Below are positions 47,153-55,994 of a stretch of DNA of 64,000 nucleotides, piece by piece. How positions within the stretch are numbered: position 1 is the first letter of the stretch; the number at the start of each line of letters is the position of its first letter. Source of the DNA: JBDSSS01 sp963764195 (GTDB taxonomy: Bacteria; Actinomycetota; Actinomycetes; Actinomycetales; Dermatophilaceae); NCBI GenBank assembly GCA_963764195.1, contig CAVXRG010000010.1, forward strand, positions 434,001-498,000, read 5' to 3'. The position numbers were made by a program, and so were the translations under genes. Below the pieces are notes generated by a model. That model did not search any database. It had not been told where the DNA came from and was given only the letters and a program-made list of their open reading frames with translations.

Positions 47153-47513
47153 CGCTTTCGGTCGTCGTGCGGTTGTCGCTGGGTCGTCGCTGTGGGTGGT
47201 CGCAGCCTAGCCACGCCCGGTGACGGCCCCGGACAGGCTCGCGGCAATCCGGGGTCGGCGGCGCGACGAACAGCGGGTATGAGTCATGTGCAAGGTTGGA
47301 CGACCGGTAACGATCCGGGCGTCAGCGAGATCCGTGGAACCGTGGCTGCACGCGGGGAAGGATTTCGCGTGATTCACTGTTGCAACGTCCGCGAGACACG
47401 ATGGGACCGACACAGGTCCGGGCTGCTGACCCGGATGGCCCCCTCGGGTGTCGCAGGTACATGGCAGGGTTACCCCCACGGGGACCCCCGAGGGAGGAAA
47501 GAAGGCGAGCACA
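47153..47513. other. Divergent intergenic region between parE and DUF7455
   Basis: About 360 bases, less GC-rich than the surrounding genes, with promoters expected for both flanking genes. GGAGGAAAGAAGG at about 47492-47504 is a strong ribosome site for the gene at 47514. I found no convincing open frame, tRNA or known riboswitch. A short TTGCAAC-like -35 candidate lies near 47380 but no -10 at proper spacing. Confidence 0.45.
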
Positions 47514-47729
47514 ATGACGACAACACTGGCACCCGAGATGACCGCGGCTGACCGCTGCGACCGATGTGGGGCACAGGCCTACATCCGCGCCCGCCTCGAG
47601 TCCGGCGGCGAGCTCCTCTTCTGTGCACACCACGGACGCGAGCACCTGCCGGCGCTGATGGGCAAGGCCGTCGACATCGTCGACGAGACCGACCGGTTGA
47701 CCCCGGCTCCCGCCGCCGAGGAGCGCTGA
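47514..47729 (+). CDS. DUF7455-like small zinc-binding protein
   Basis: A 71-residue protein with CDRCGAQAYIRA and a later FCAHHGREH: a CxxC plus CxHH arrangement that likely binds one zinc. This small protein, often next to sigA or parE in actinobacteria (from memory), has no known function. The ATG at 47514 sits seven bases after a strong GGAGGAAAGAAGG. DUF456 follows 31 bases downstream and may be co-transcribed. Confidence 0.8.
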   Translation: MTTTLAPEMTAADRCDRCGAQAYIRARLESGGELLFCAHHGREHLPALMGKAVDIVDETDRLTPAPAAEER

Positions 47730-47760
47730 GCCTTCGCGCGGCTCCGGTGGGCACCCGCTG

Positions 47761-48246
47761 GTGATCACCGGCAGCAACCTCGTCGTCCTGCTCATGATGG
47801 TCGTGGGCACCATCGGCATCGTCGTCCCCGTCCTCCCCGGGCTCCTGCTCGTGTGGTCGGGGGCGTTGCTGTATGCCTACGAGATGCACGACCCGGCCGG
47901 CTGGGTGGTCTTCGCCGTCGCGACGCTCCTGTATGCCGCTGGGCTGGTCGCCCAGTACGTGCTGCCCGGACGACGGCTGCGTGCGGCGGGTGTCGCCACC
48001 CCGGTCATCGGGGTGGCCCTCGCCGTCGGAGTGCTCGGATTCTTCGTCATCCCCGTCATCGGGGCTCCGATCGGCTTCATCGGCGCGATCTACCTCATCG
48101 AGCGGGTCACCCACCGGGACCACGCCTCGGCCTGGCGCGCGACCACTCAGGCGCTGCGTGCGGTCGTCCTCAACCTCGGGATCGAGCTGGGGACCGCCCT
48201 GGCCATCCTGACCACCTGGGTCGTCGGCGTGCTCGTCCGCGGCTGA
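47761..48246 (+). CDS. DUF456 membrane protein
   Basis: A 161-residue protein with four or five transmembrane helices and a glycine-rich core (GTIGIVVPVLPGLLLVWSGA) typical of DUF456. FVIPVIGAPIGFIGAIYLIE is a second conserved block. The GTG start at 47761 is preceded by a weak CCGGTGGG. The function is unknown. Two copies of the GTATGCC motif (47871 and 47931) fall in the gene, 60 bases apart. Confidence 0.82.
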   Translation: MITGSNLVVLLMMVVGTIGIVVPVLPGLLLVWSGALLYAYEMHDPAGWVVFAVATLLYAAGLVAQYVLPGRRLRAAGVATPVIGVALAVGVLGFFVIPVIGAPIGFIGAIYLIERVTHRDHASAWRATTQALRAVVLNLGIELGTALAILTTWVVGVLVRG

Positions 48247-48262
48247 ACCCCGAGGGCGTGCG

Positions 48263-48694
48263 TCACCACTGATCGCGCTTGCGCCGCTCCCACCGCTGCT
48301 CGATGCGTTCCATGAACGTGCCGCTCTTGGCTGCGGCGCTCCCCTTGACCGTGCGACCGCCACGGCCGCGTCCTCCGGTGGTCGCCGTCGGTTTGCCGAG
48401 GCTGCCGTCCTCACCCACCGCCGCCAGCTTCGTCTTCGACGGCGTGATCGCGTAGACGATGCCGGCCACCATGACGGCGAAGCCGACGGCACCGATCCAC
48501 AGCATCGAGATCATGGCTGACAGGACGACGAGCGCGAGCCCGGCCACCCCGGCGACGACGCCGATCACCATGCGCCCGCGGGCGCCCGCGCGGGAGTTCG
48601 TCTTCCGGATCCGCGATGCGAAGCGCGGATCTTCGGCGTAGAGGGCCTCCTCCATCTGCTGGAGCAGTGCTTCCTCGTGTTCCGAGAGTGCCAC
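48263..48694 (-). CDS. DUF3040 membrane protein
   Basis: A 143-residue protein of the actinobacterial DUF3040 family. It opens VALSEHEEALLQQMEEALYA followed by DPRFAS, has two transmembrane helices (VIGVVAGVAGLALVVLSAMI and WIGAVGFAVMVAGIVYAI) and a basic C-terminal tail. The GTG at 48694 follows AGGGAGG. It converges with DUF456 and is 74 bases downstream of dinB. The function is unknown; the family often lies near cell-division genes. Confidence 0.85.
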   Translation of the reverse strand: MALSEHEEALLQQMEEALYAEDPRFASRIRKTNSRAGARGRMVIGVVAGVAGLALVVLSAMISMLWIGAVGFAVMVAGIVYAITPSKTKLAAVGEDGSLGKPTATTGGRGRGGRTVKGSAAAKSGTFMERIEQRWERRKRDQW

Positions 48695-48768
48695 TCGGCA
48701 CCTCCCTGTGCGTTCGTGTCGTTCTCCCCAGATCGTAGACCGATCGGGTCGAAGCGGGGTGTTTCCCT

Positions 48769-50028
48769 TCAGGATAAGTCGCGCCGACCCCCATGTGAAC
48801 CCGAGGGCCTTTCGGGCATGAGACTCGCCGGCCGGACCGACCCCGCGCCGAAGCGCGAACTGGCTCGGTCGACGGCCCGGTCCGCCTCCCGCCACCCGTG
48901 CTCCGGCTCGTCGAGCCGTGCTTGGATCGGGGCGTTCTCGGCCTCGATGAGGCCCTCGAGACGCACGCCGACGAGGCGGATGCGGGCGCGCTGGAGACCG
49001 AGCCGGTCGTAGAGCTCCCGCGCTGTGGCGAAGATCTCACGGGAGACGTCGGTGTGGTGGCGCAGCGTTTTGGACCGGGTGATGGTCGTGAAGTCGGCGA
49101 AGCGCACCTTGATCGAGATGGTCCGGCCGGTCATCCCGGCAGATCGGGCCCGGGCCGCCGTGCGGTCGGCCAGCCGGAGCAGCTCGCGATGGATCCGGAC
49201 CGGGTCGTCGATGTCGTGGGCGAAAGTCTCGTCGGCGCCGATCGACTTCTCCCGCCGCTCGGGCACCACCGGCCGCGGGTCCCGACCCCACGACAGGTCG
49301 TGCAGGTTGCGGCCCGCGGCCTCGCCGAGGGCCCGCTGGAGGGTCTCGAGCGGGGTGTGGGCGATGTCGGCGACCGAGCGCAGACCGAGCCGGTGCAGGT
49401 GCTCCTCGGTCTTGTCCCCGACGCCCCAGATCGCCCCGACCGGCAGCTGGTGCAGGAAGGACACGGTCTCGTCGCGGGGCACGACGATCAGGCCGTCGGG
49501 TTTGGCCAGGGTGGAGGCGAGCTTGGCGACGAACTTCGTCGACGCGATCCCGACGGAGCAGGTGATGCCCTGCTCGTCGGCGATGGTGTCGCGCAGCTGC
49601 TCGGCGATCCGGGTGGGCGACCCCAGCCGGCGCAGGGCCCCGGCGATGTCGAGGAAGGCCTCGTCGAGCGAGAGCGGCTCGACGCTCTCGGTGATCGTCG
49701 CGAAGGTCGCCATGATTGCCTCGGAGATCGCGGCGTAGCGCCGATGGTCCGGCTCGATGATGACCGCCTGCGGGCACAACCGCTGCGCCCTCGCCATCGG
49801 CATCGCCGAGGTCACCCCGAACGTGCGGGCCTCGTAGGTCGCGGACAGCACCACCGAGCGCCCGCTCGCCCCACCGATGATGACGGGCCGACCTCGCAGC
49901 TCCGGCCTCGAGATGAGCGAGGCCGACGCGTAGAAGGCGTCCATGTCGACGTGCAGCACGGTGCAGCCGGTGTCGTCGGGGGGTCCGGCGGCGGTCCGGT
50001 GAGGGGCGGTGAACTGGCGTCGGCTCAT
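48769..50028 (-). CDS. dinB: DNA polymerase IV
   Basis: A Y-family translesion polymerase, 419 residues, with catalytic acidic residues intact: LHVDMDAFYASASL (about residue 27) and SLDEAFLDIAGALRR (about 120). The little-finger domain ends with RIRLVGVRLEGLI. It is therefore an active Pol IV and not the catalytically dead ImuB. No clear QLxLF clamp motif is seen; APIQARLDE sits where one might be. It follows the methyltransferase gene by 99 bases on the same strand, downstream of the SOS cassette. No SOS box is visible immediately upstream, so its induction may depend on read-through. Confidence 0.94.
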   Translation of the reverse strand: MSRRQFTAPHRTAAGPPDDTGCTVLHVDMDAFYASASLISRPELRGRPVIIGGASGRSVVLSATYEARTFGVTSAMPMARAQRLCPQAVIIEPDHRRYAAISEAIMATFATITESVEPLSLDEAFLDIAGALRRLGSPTRIAEQLRDTIADEQGITCSVGIASTKFVAKLASTLAKPDGLIVVPRDETVSFLHQLPVGAIWGVGDKTEEHLHRLGLRSVADIAHTPLETLQRALGEAAGRNLHDLSWGRDPRPVVPERREKSIGADETFAHDIDDPVRIHRELLRLADRTAARARSAGMTGRTISIKVRFADFTTITRSKTLRHHTDVSREIFATARELYDRLGLQRARIRLVGVRLEGLIEAENAPIQARLDEPEHGWREADRAVDRASSRFGAGSVRPASLMPERPSGSHGGRRDLS

Positions 50029-50127
50029 CGTGACCTCGTCCCGCCCGTGCTCATGTCCAAGTTCACGTGTGTGCTCCCGACCATGGTCCCGGACGCGGCG
50101 TCCGTCATCTGCATCGGGAGCCGGGCC

Positions 50128-50895
50128 TCAGCCGCGACGGGCGACCACGTGCAGACCGCTGCCGAGCATCCGCAGCAGCTCGCGGCCGGGGGTGGCGACG
50201 AGCAGCTCCTCGAGCTCGGCGACGGCAGCCCGGTCTGCCTCGGAGTCGAGGTGGGCGGCCGGCACGAGGTGGCCCAGGATGTTGGTGCCCCGGGACTGCA
50301 GGGTGTCGAACCCCGTCCGGGCAAGCAGGTCCTCGAGCTCGGCGAGGTCGAAGCGGCGCGGCAGGGGATCCGCGGCGCCCCACCGGCCGGACGGGTCGGT
50401 GAGGACCGCCCGGGCCTGGCCGAACTCGCCGGCGATCGCCTTGGCGAACACGACGGCCAGGCGGCCGGACACGAGCAGGGACAGGACGCCGCCCGGGGCG
50501 AGGGTCGTGGCGAGCGCGCGCAGGGTGGCGTCGGGGTCGTCGACGAACTCGAGCGTGCCGTGACAGCAGGCGAGGTCGATCTCGCGACCGGCGAGCGCCC
50601 TGCCGAGGTCGTCGGCGTCGCCCTGGACGGCGAGGACGCGGTCGGCCACCCCGGCCTCACGGGCCCGGCGGGCGAGGGCGGCGAGGGCATCGGGGCTCGG
50701 GTCGACGACGGTGACCCGGTGCCCCGCCTCCGCGAGGGGCACGGCGACGCCGCCCGTGCCCCCACCGAGGTCGAGCACCTCGAGCGGGCGGCCGAGGCCG
50801 GCCGCATGCTCCTCGGCGATCCTGGCCACGGCGGAGACGACGGCGGAGGGCCGGACACCCACCGCGCGGCGGGTCGGTCGCTGCTCGTCGGGCAC
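50128..50895 (-). CDS. Class I SAM-dependent methyltransferase
   Basis: A 255-residue Rossmann-fold methyltransferase with motif I LEVLDLGGGTGGVAVPLA (about residue 38), motif II Asp in VTVVDPSPDALAAL and motif IV-like ACCHGTLEFVDDP. The pattern resembles the methyltransferase-11/25 groups that methylate small molecules. It lies between dnaE2 and dinB on the same strand (78 and 99 bases away), so it may be co-transcribed with repair genes. The substrate and any link to DNA damage are unknown. Confidence 0.85.
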   Translation of the reverse strand: MPDEQRPTRRAVGVRPSAVVSAVARIAEEHAAGLGRPLEVLDLGGGTGGVAVPLAEAGHRVTVVDPSPDALAALARRAREAGVADRVLAVQGDADDLGRALAGREIDLACCHGTLEFVDDPDATLRALATTLAPGGVLSLLVSGRLAVVFAKAIAGEFGQARAVLTDPSGRWGAADPLPRRFDLAELEDLLARTGFDTLQSRGTNILGHLVPAAHLDSEADRAAVAELEELLVATPGRELLRMLGSGLHVVARRG

Positions 50896-50973
50896 GGGGT
50901 CCTCCGGGGGTCGGCGCTGGCACCGGCGGAGCGGTCGGCGTCGGCTCCGGGGCGGGTCTGGGTCTGCTTCACC

Positions 50974-53900
50974 CTAGTGCCCCGAGCTTCCGGGACTCGC
51001 GTGCCACAGCTTGCGTGGCGGGCCCGACGGGGCGGGGTCGGGGACGAACGATCCCGAGCCCCGGGTGCCCTGGACGTCCACTCCCGCAGGGCGCACGTCG
51101 GCATACGGCGACTGCCGGAAACCGGAGGCGTGGACGAGGACCCGGCGCCCCTCGGGCGACTCCCCCACCCCGAGAGGGGCCTCGCCGACGACACCGACGG
51201 CGCCGGCCCGTTCCCGGGCCGTCGCGTCGGCCGCGTCGAGCGCGCCGTGGACCCCGACGATCCCGCCCGAGGTCCAGGCCTCCTGCAGGGCGCCGAGCTC
51301 CCACGCTCCGGTGGCCCGGATCGAGATGCCGCGCGGACCCGTGCGGCGCACGACGCCGCGGCAGAGCAGCAGCCACGAGTGGAAGACGGTCACGGCATAC
51401 GGCCCCTGGACGTCCTCGAAGAAGGTGAGGTCGATCGGGCCCGTCGCGTCGTCGAGGGTGAGGAAGACGACCCGACGCCCCGAGCGGATCGGGGGCGTCT
51501 GGGTGGCTACCTTGACCCCGGCGACCCACACCTCCCGGCCGTTGCGGCCGGCGAGCAGGTCCCGGCCCCGGGTCACCCCGAGCGCGTCGAGCATCGGGGC
51601 GTAGAAGTCGAGGACGTGACCGCTCGCGTCGAGACCGAGCACCTCGAGCTCGGCGCGGACCCGCTCCGGTCCGGTCATCTCCGGCAGCCCACTCGTCGCC
51701 GTGAGGTGCGGGGCGTCGCCGAGGTCGAGGGTCAGCTGGGTGCTCCGGTGGTCGGGGACCGCCGCCGGGCCCTGCCCCTGGGCCGCGGCGAGGGACCGGA
51801 CGTCGCCCGTCACGGGCACGGACGTGACCCGCCCGCGGCGGCTCGCCGCGGAGACCCGCCGCGAGGAGCGGCGCTGCGAGGTCGACCACCGGTCGAGCTC
51901 GGCGACGTGCAGGAGCAGGTCGCGGCGGGTGACCCGCCCGCGGCGGCCGAGGCCGGTGCGGGTCTGGCGGACGACACCCTCCCCCGGACGCGTCGCGCCC
52001 CCCGCGTCGATGTCGTGGAGCGTGTCGAAACCACCGGCGAGGACGAGCCGCTCACCGACCGGGCGGGAGACCTGGGCGCGCTGCCAGAAGTCGGCGAGGC
52101 TGGCGTAGGGCTGCCCGGTGACGATCCGGGAGACCTCCGCGTCGCTGATCCCGTGGACGTCGGCGAGCGAGAGCCGGATGGCCGGTCCGCCGTCGTCGGT
52201 GCGCTCGAAGCGGTAGGCACCGGTCGAGACGTTGACGTCGAGACCGAGGACGGCGATCCCGAACGAGCGGGCGTCGTCGAGGATGAGGCGCTTGGGGTAC
52301 ATGCCCGGGTCGTGGGTGAGCACCCCCGCGAGGAAGGCCGCGCCGTGGTGCGTCTTCAGCCACGCGGACTGGTAGGTCGGCAGGGCGAACGCGGCCGCGT
52401 GCGCCTTGCAGAAGCCGAAGGAGGCGAAGGCCTTGAGGACGGCCCAGATCCGGTCGACGTCGGACGGGGCGTACCCCCGGGCCACGGCGGCCGGTCGCCA
52501 CCACTGCTCGATCCGCAGCTGGCCCTCCGGGGTGCCGAGGGCTCGGCGGACCTCGTCGGCCTGCGCGAGGGTGACGCCGGTCGTCTCCGCGACGATCTTG
52601 AGCACCTGCTCGTGGAAGACCACCACCCCTTCGGTCTCGCGCAGGGCGGGCACGAGGGTGGGGTGGAGGTAGGCGGGGTCCTTCCAGCCCTGCCGGGCGT
52701 TGAGGAACGGCACGATCATGTCGGACTTGACCGGGCCCGGGCGGAACAGGGAGATGTCGATGATGAGGTCCTCGAAGGTCTGCGGGCCGAACTTGCCGAT
52801 CAGCTCGCGCTGGCCCGGGCTCTCGATCTGGAAGCAGCCGAGGGTCCGGGTCGTGCGGATCAGCTCGAAGGTCTCCGGGTCGTCGAAGGGCACCTGGCTC
52901 TCGTCGTCGAGGTCGACCCGGACGTCGTCGACCCGCTGCACCTCCTCGATCGCGTGGGCCATCGCCGACTGCATGCGGATCCCGAGGATGTCGAGCTTGA
53001 GCAGGCCCATCGTCTCGACGTCGTCCTTGTCGAACTGGCTCATCGGGAAGCCCAGCCAGCTCGCCTCGACCGGGGTGCGGTCGAGCAGGGCGGAGTCGGA
53101 CAGCACGACCCCGCACGGGTGCAGCGCGATGTGCCGGGGCAGCCCGTCGAGCCGCTCGACGATGTCGAGCATGAGCTGCAGGCGCGGCGCGTCGATGCCG
53201 CTCGCGCGCAGCTCGGGCAGCTCGGCGAGGGCGTTGCGGACGTTGCGGGCCGCGATGTGCGGGAAGGCCTTGGCCATCGCGTCGACCTCGGGCGGTGGGA
53301 GACCGAGGGCCGCGCCGGCGTCGCGGATCGCGTGGCGCACCCGGTAGGTGTCCATCATCGACACGCAGGTGACCCGCTCACCGCCGAAGTGGTCGAGCAC
53401 CTTCTCGTAGATCTCGGTGCGCCGAGCGGACTCGACGTCGATGTCGATGTCGGGCAGCTCGGCCCGGAGCGGTGAGCAGAAGCGCTCCATGAGCAGGCCG
53501 TGACGCATCGGGTCGACGCCGGAGATGCCGAGCAGGAAGTTGACGAGCGACCCCGCCCCGGATCCCCGGGCCGCGACCCGGACGTCCATCTCGCGGATGA
53601 GGTCGCAGACCCGGGCGACGGTGAGGAAGTAGGTGGCGTAACCGAGGGTCTCGATGACGGTCAGCTCGTCCTCGAGCCGGTCGCTCACCGCCCGCAGCTG
53701 GTCGGGGGCCTGATCGGGGTAGCGGCGCGCGATCGACTCCCGACACCGCCGCGCGAGGACGTGCTGGGGGTTGGTGCCCGCCCTGATCCCGAGGACGCTC
53801 GGCTCGGGCAGGTGCACGGACCCGACCCCGAGGTCGGCCCGAGGGTCCTGGACGCACTCGGTCGCGAGGGTCGTCGTGCGCGCGACGAGCTGCTGCGCGG

Positions 53901-54921
53901 CCTCCTTCGCGAGGGCGCCGCCACCGACGAGGCCCGGCCCGGAGACCTGGACGACGTCGCGCGCGAGCGCGTGCATCAGCGGGGTCGGCGAGAGGTGCCC
54001 GGCCGTCGTCACCCGGTCGAGGTGGCGGGTGTCGAGGGCGACGAGGCGCCGGGCCGCGTCGAGGACGTCGACGACCGCGGCGTCCTGTGGGTCGGTGTGA
54101 CGCACCGCCGCGGTGAGGATGCTCGGGACCCCGACCTCCCGGGCCAGGGCGAGCATCCGGCCGGCCTGGCCGAGGCTGCCGGGCAGGTGCTCCGGTCCGC
54201 CGTGGCAGACGACCTCGACGACGATGCCGTCGCGGGGCAGCAGCGACCGCCACCGCTCGAGCGCCGCCCGCGCCTGGCCGTGGCGCTTGGCGAGCACGGC
54301 ACGGCCGACGTCGGAGTCCGGCCCGAGCAGGACGACGAGCCGCGAGGGAGCCGTGGGGTCGGCGAACGTGGGGTCGGAGGGCGTGGGGTCGGAGGGCGTG
54401 GGGTCGGAGGACCGGTCGGAGGACCGGTCGGCGAACGCGTGGTCGGCGATGAGCCGGGCCGAGGTGACCGGGCTGCCTCGCTCCCCGCGCAGGTGGGTGG
54501 CCGTGACGAGACGGCACAGGGCGCCCCACCCGTCGCCGGGGCGAAGCCCGGTGCGGCTGCCCCGGGCGAGGACGGTGATCCGCGGCAGCCGGGGGTCGAC
54601 AAGGGCACCGCCGCGCACCGGGGTCCGCACCCCTCGTGCGGAACCGGGCGTGCGGGGGGCGCGGTCGGGACGGTGGCCCGGGCCCGGGCCCGGGTCCGGG
54701 TCGGGGCCGAGGGCGAGGTCGACCCCGAGGACCGGGGCGACCCCGTGGCTCAGGCACGACCGGACGAACTTCACCGCACCGTAGAGCCCGTCGCGGTCGG
54801 TGAGCGCCAGTGCCGGTTGCCCCCACGCCGCGGCCCGTTCGACGAGCTGCTCAGGCGTAGCCGTGCCGTACCGCATCGAGTAGCCCGAGGCCACGTGCAG
54901 GTGGACGAAGCTGTCGGTCAT
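50974..54921 (-). CDS. dnaE2: Error-prone DNA polymerase III alpha subunit (DnaE2-like)
   Basis: A 1315-residue C-family polymerase of the DnaE2 (ImuC) group. The N-terminal PHP domain has a degraded metal motif (FVHLHVASGYSMRYG). The polymerase core contains AARGSGAGSLVNFLLGISG and the catalytic PDIDIDVESARR. The helix-hairpin and C-terminal OB-fold follow, with STQLTLDLG as a possible clamp-binding motif. An in-frame DPTPS repeat lies near residues 163-187 (DNA repeat 54353-54436). The ATG at 54921 overlaps the HEPN gene stop. It carries out mutagenic translesion synthesis after DNA damage in the SOS response. Confidence 0.9.
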   Translation of the reverse strand: MTDSFVHLHVASGYSMRYGTATPEQLVERAAAWGQPALALTDRDGLYGAVKFVRSCLSHGVAPVLGVDLALGPDPDPGPGPGHRPDRAPRTPGSARGVRTPVRGGALVDPRLPRITVLARGSRTGLRPGDGWGALCRLVTATHLRGERGSPVTSARLIADHAFADRSSDRSSDPTPSDPTPSDPTFADPTAPSRLVVLLGPDSDVGRAVLAKRHGQARAALERWRSLLPRDGIVVEVVCHGGPEHLPGSLGQAGRMLALAREVGVPSILTAAVRHTDPQDAAVVDVLDAARRLVALDTRHLDRVTTAGHLSPTPLMHALARDVVQVSGPGLVGGGALAKEAAQQLVARTTTLATECVQDPRADLGVGSVHLPEPSVLGIRAGTNPQHVLARRCRESIARRYPDQAPDQLRAVSDRLEDELTVIETLGYATYFLTVARVCDLIREMDVRVAARGSGAGSLVNFLLGISGVDPMRHGLLMERFCSPLRAELPDIDIDVESARRTEIYEKVLDHFGGERVTCVSMMDTYRVRHAIRDAGAALGLPPPEVDAMAKAFPHIAARNVRNALAELPELRASGIDAPRLQLMLDIVERLDGLPRHIALHPCGVVLSDSALLDRTPVEASWLGFPMSQFDKDDVETMGLLKLDILGIRMQSAMAHAIEEVQRVDDVRVDLDDESQVPFDDPETFELIRTTRTLGCFQIESPGQRELIGKFGPQTFEDLIIDISLFRPGPVKSDMIVPFLNARQGWKDPAYLHPTLVPALRETEGVVVFHEQVLKIVAETTGVTLAQADEVRRALGTPEGQLRIEQWWRPAAVARGYAPSDVDRIWAVLKAFASFGFCKAHAAAFALPTYQSAWLKTHHGAAFLAGVLTHDPGMYPKRLILDDARSFGIAVLGLDVNVSTGAYRFERTDDGGPAIRLSLADVHGISDAEVSRIVTGQPYASLADFWQRAQVSRPVGERLVLAGGFDTLHDIDAGGATRPGEGVVRQTRTGLGRRGRVTRRDLLLHVAELDRWSTSQRRSSRRVSAASRRGRVTSVPVTGDVRSLAAAQGQGPAAVPDHRSTQLTLDLGDAPHLTATSGLPEMTGPERVRAELEVLGLDASGHVLDFYAPMLDALGVTRGRDLLAGRNGREVWVAGVKVATQTPPIRSGRRVVFLTLDDATGPIDLTFFEDVQGPYAVTVFHSWLLLCRGVVRRTGPRGISIRATGAWELGALQEAWTSGGIVGVHGALDAADATARERAGAVGVVGEAPLGVGESPEGRRVLVHASGFRQSPYADVRPAGVDVQGTRGSGSFVPDPAPSGPPRKLWHASPGSSGH
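54353..54436. repeat. 15-bp tandem repeat inside dnaE2
   Basis: Four copies of a GTGGGGTCGGAGGGC-like 15-mer (54353-54412) are followed by two copies of a 12-mer (54413-54436). Unit lengths are multiples of three and encode DPTPS and SSDR repeats, forming a disordered loop between the PHP subregions. Copy-number change would alter loop length without a frameshift. Confidence 0.88.
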
Positions 54922-55364
54922 CGCGTCCTCGACACCGGGGGGATCGACTCGGGCAGCCGGGTCGTCAACGGCACCCCGAGCAGGTCGCGGACGATCTCGA
55001 GGAACATCTCGGCCTGACGGAGCAGGTCGTCGGCCTCCCGGGCCGGGATCCAGCCGCCCCGGTCGAGAACCGAGCGCTGGGCCGAGCAGGCGGCGAAGAA
55101 GCTCGCCCACTCCCCCAGCTCGGGGGCGAGGCCGGGGAGCACCTGCCAGACGCTGCGTGGTCGGGATCGCACGGCGGGAACGGTCCGGGCCGCGACGAGC
55201 GCGGCGGCGGCCCGGAGCGCACCGAGGTGGGAGTCGCGGTAGCGCTCCTCGGCGTCGGTCGTGCGGCATGCTCCCTCGAGGGTGGTGTGGGCGCGTCCGA
55301 GCAGGTCGAGCACGGCCGGCGAGGCGGCGGGAGCGGGAGGGCGGTGCAGGGGTGCAGCGGTCAT
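54918..55364 (-). CDS. SAV_6107-type HEPN-domain protein coupled to DnaE2
   Basis: A 148-residue all-helical protein of the SAV_6107 HEPN type. The motif RYRDSH (residues 41-46) fits R-X4-H, the catalytic signature of HEPN ribonucleases, and is followed by LGALRAAAALVAART. A Trp-rich WQVLPGLAPELGEWASFFAA and a helix before the end complete it. The ATG at 55364 follows AAAGG, and its stop overlaps the dnaE2 start (ATGA), so the two proteins are made in linked amounts. Whether it cuts RNA, binds nucleotides or only scaffolds the polymerase is unknown. Confidence 0.85.
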   Translation of the reverse strand: MTAAPLHRPPAPAASPAVLDLLGRAHTTLEGACRTTDAEERYRDSHLGALRAAAALVAARTVPAVRSRPRSVWQVLPGLAPELGEWASFFAACSAQRSVLDRGGWIPAREADDLLRQAEMFLEIVRDLLGVPLTTRLPESIPPVSRTR

Positions 55365-55455
55365 CGGGGGGCCTTTCACGAAGTACGGAGAAGAGCGTGA
55401 CGAAGCGGGTGGGTGCTCGACCGGGCCGACGGCAGCCGGGACATCAGCAGCCGGG

Positions 55456-55845
55456 TCAGTCGGCGACGCGGACGAGGGACCACTGCTCGTGGCCGGGCGA
55501 GGCGTCGTGGGCGAGGTCGTAGACCCCCGGCGCAAAGGACCAGCCGGGGCTCGCCTCCACCCGCCAGACCTGCTGCTCGTTCGCCGCGGCCGCGAGGGCC
55601 GCTCCCGGACCTCCCGGACCCACCGGAGCGCCACCCGGGTCACCACCGGAGGCACGGCCCGGGTCGCCCCCACCTGCCGGAACAGGGGCGTCGAGCGCGT
55701 CACGCCACCACGCCCGCCGCTCGCGCCACTGGCCGAGCACGCCGCGAACGACATAGAGCCGGCCCTTCCAGATGAAGGCCTCCGGCCGCTGCTGCGGCCC
55801 GTCGGACGGACGGACCTGCACGGAATCACTGAACCTACGCACCAC
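55456..55845 (-). CDS. DUF6504 family protein, first gene of SOS cassette
   Basis: A 129-residue protein with a split beta domain: QRPEAFIWKGRLYVVRGVLGQW at the N terminus and QVWRVEASPGWSFAPGVYDL at the C terminus, joined by a Gly/Pro-rich insert of about 40 residues. This matches DUF6504 proteins found beside DnaE2 and Y-family polymerases in actinobacteria (from memory). The GTG at 55845 has GAAGGAG upstream; a second GTG follows at once. The function is unknown. It is the promoter-proximal gene of the DnaE2 cassette. Confidence 0.82.
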   Translation of the reverse strand: MVRRFSDSVQVRPSDGPQQRPEAFIWKGRLYVVRGVLGQWRERRAWWRDALDAPVPAGGGDPGRASGGDPGGAPVGPGGPGAALAAAANEQQVWRVEASPGWSFAPGVYDLAHDASPGHEQWSLVRVAD

Positions 55846-55952
55846 GACACGTCTCCTTCGGACACGTCGAGGCCGGAAATCACGACCCGGGTCACGCCAC
55901 GCTGCCCCACGCGAGCGGACCCGACACCCAACCGACGACTGATCTGTGTGGG

Positions 55953-55984
55953 TCGAACATCGAACGATGTTCGAACACTTGTTC
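55953..55984. promoter_or_regulatory. SOS (LexA) operator array upstream of the DnaE2 cassette
   Basis: CGAACACTTGTTC at 55972-55984 matches the actinobacterial LexA consensus GAAC-N4-GTTC. Overlapping it, a 22-base near-perfect palindrome at 55953-55974 adds further GAAC/GTTC half-sites. The array lies 108-139 bases before the DUF6504 start and immediately downstream of a consensus promoter, a position where LexA would block transcription. Confidence 0.85.
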
Positions 55985-55994
55985 TACGTTCCGA

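Noticed and set aside
48769..50028. Reading the Y-family polymerase as ImuB of a mutasome
   Set aside because: Its catalytic acidic residues (DMDAFYAS and SLDEAFLD) are intact, which ImuB proteins lack, and the overall sequence is that of Pol IV.
48898..53475. Plus-strand open frame of 1525 codons opposite dinB and dnaE2
   Set aside because: It is antisense to two genes with intact catalytic motifs, and its translation is low-complexity with no domain.
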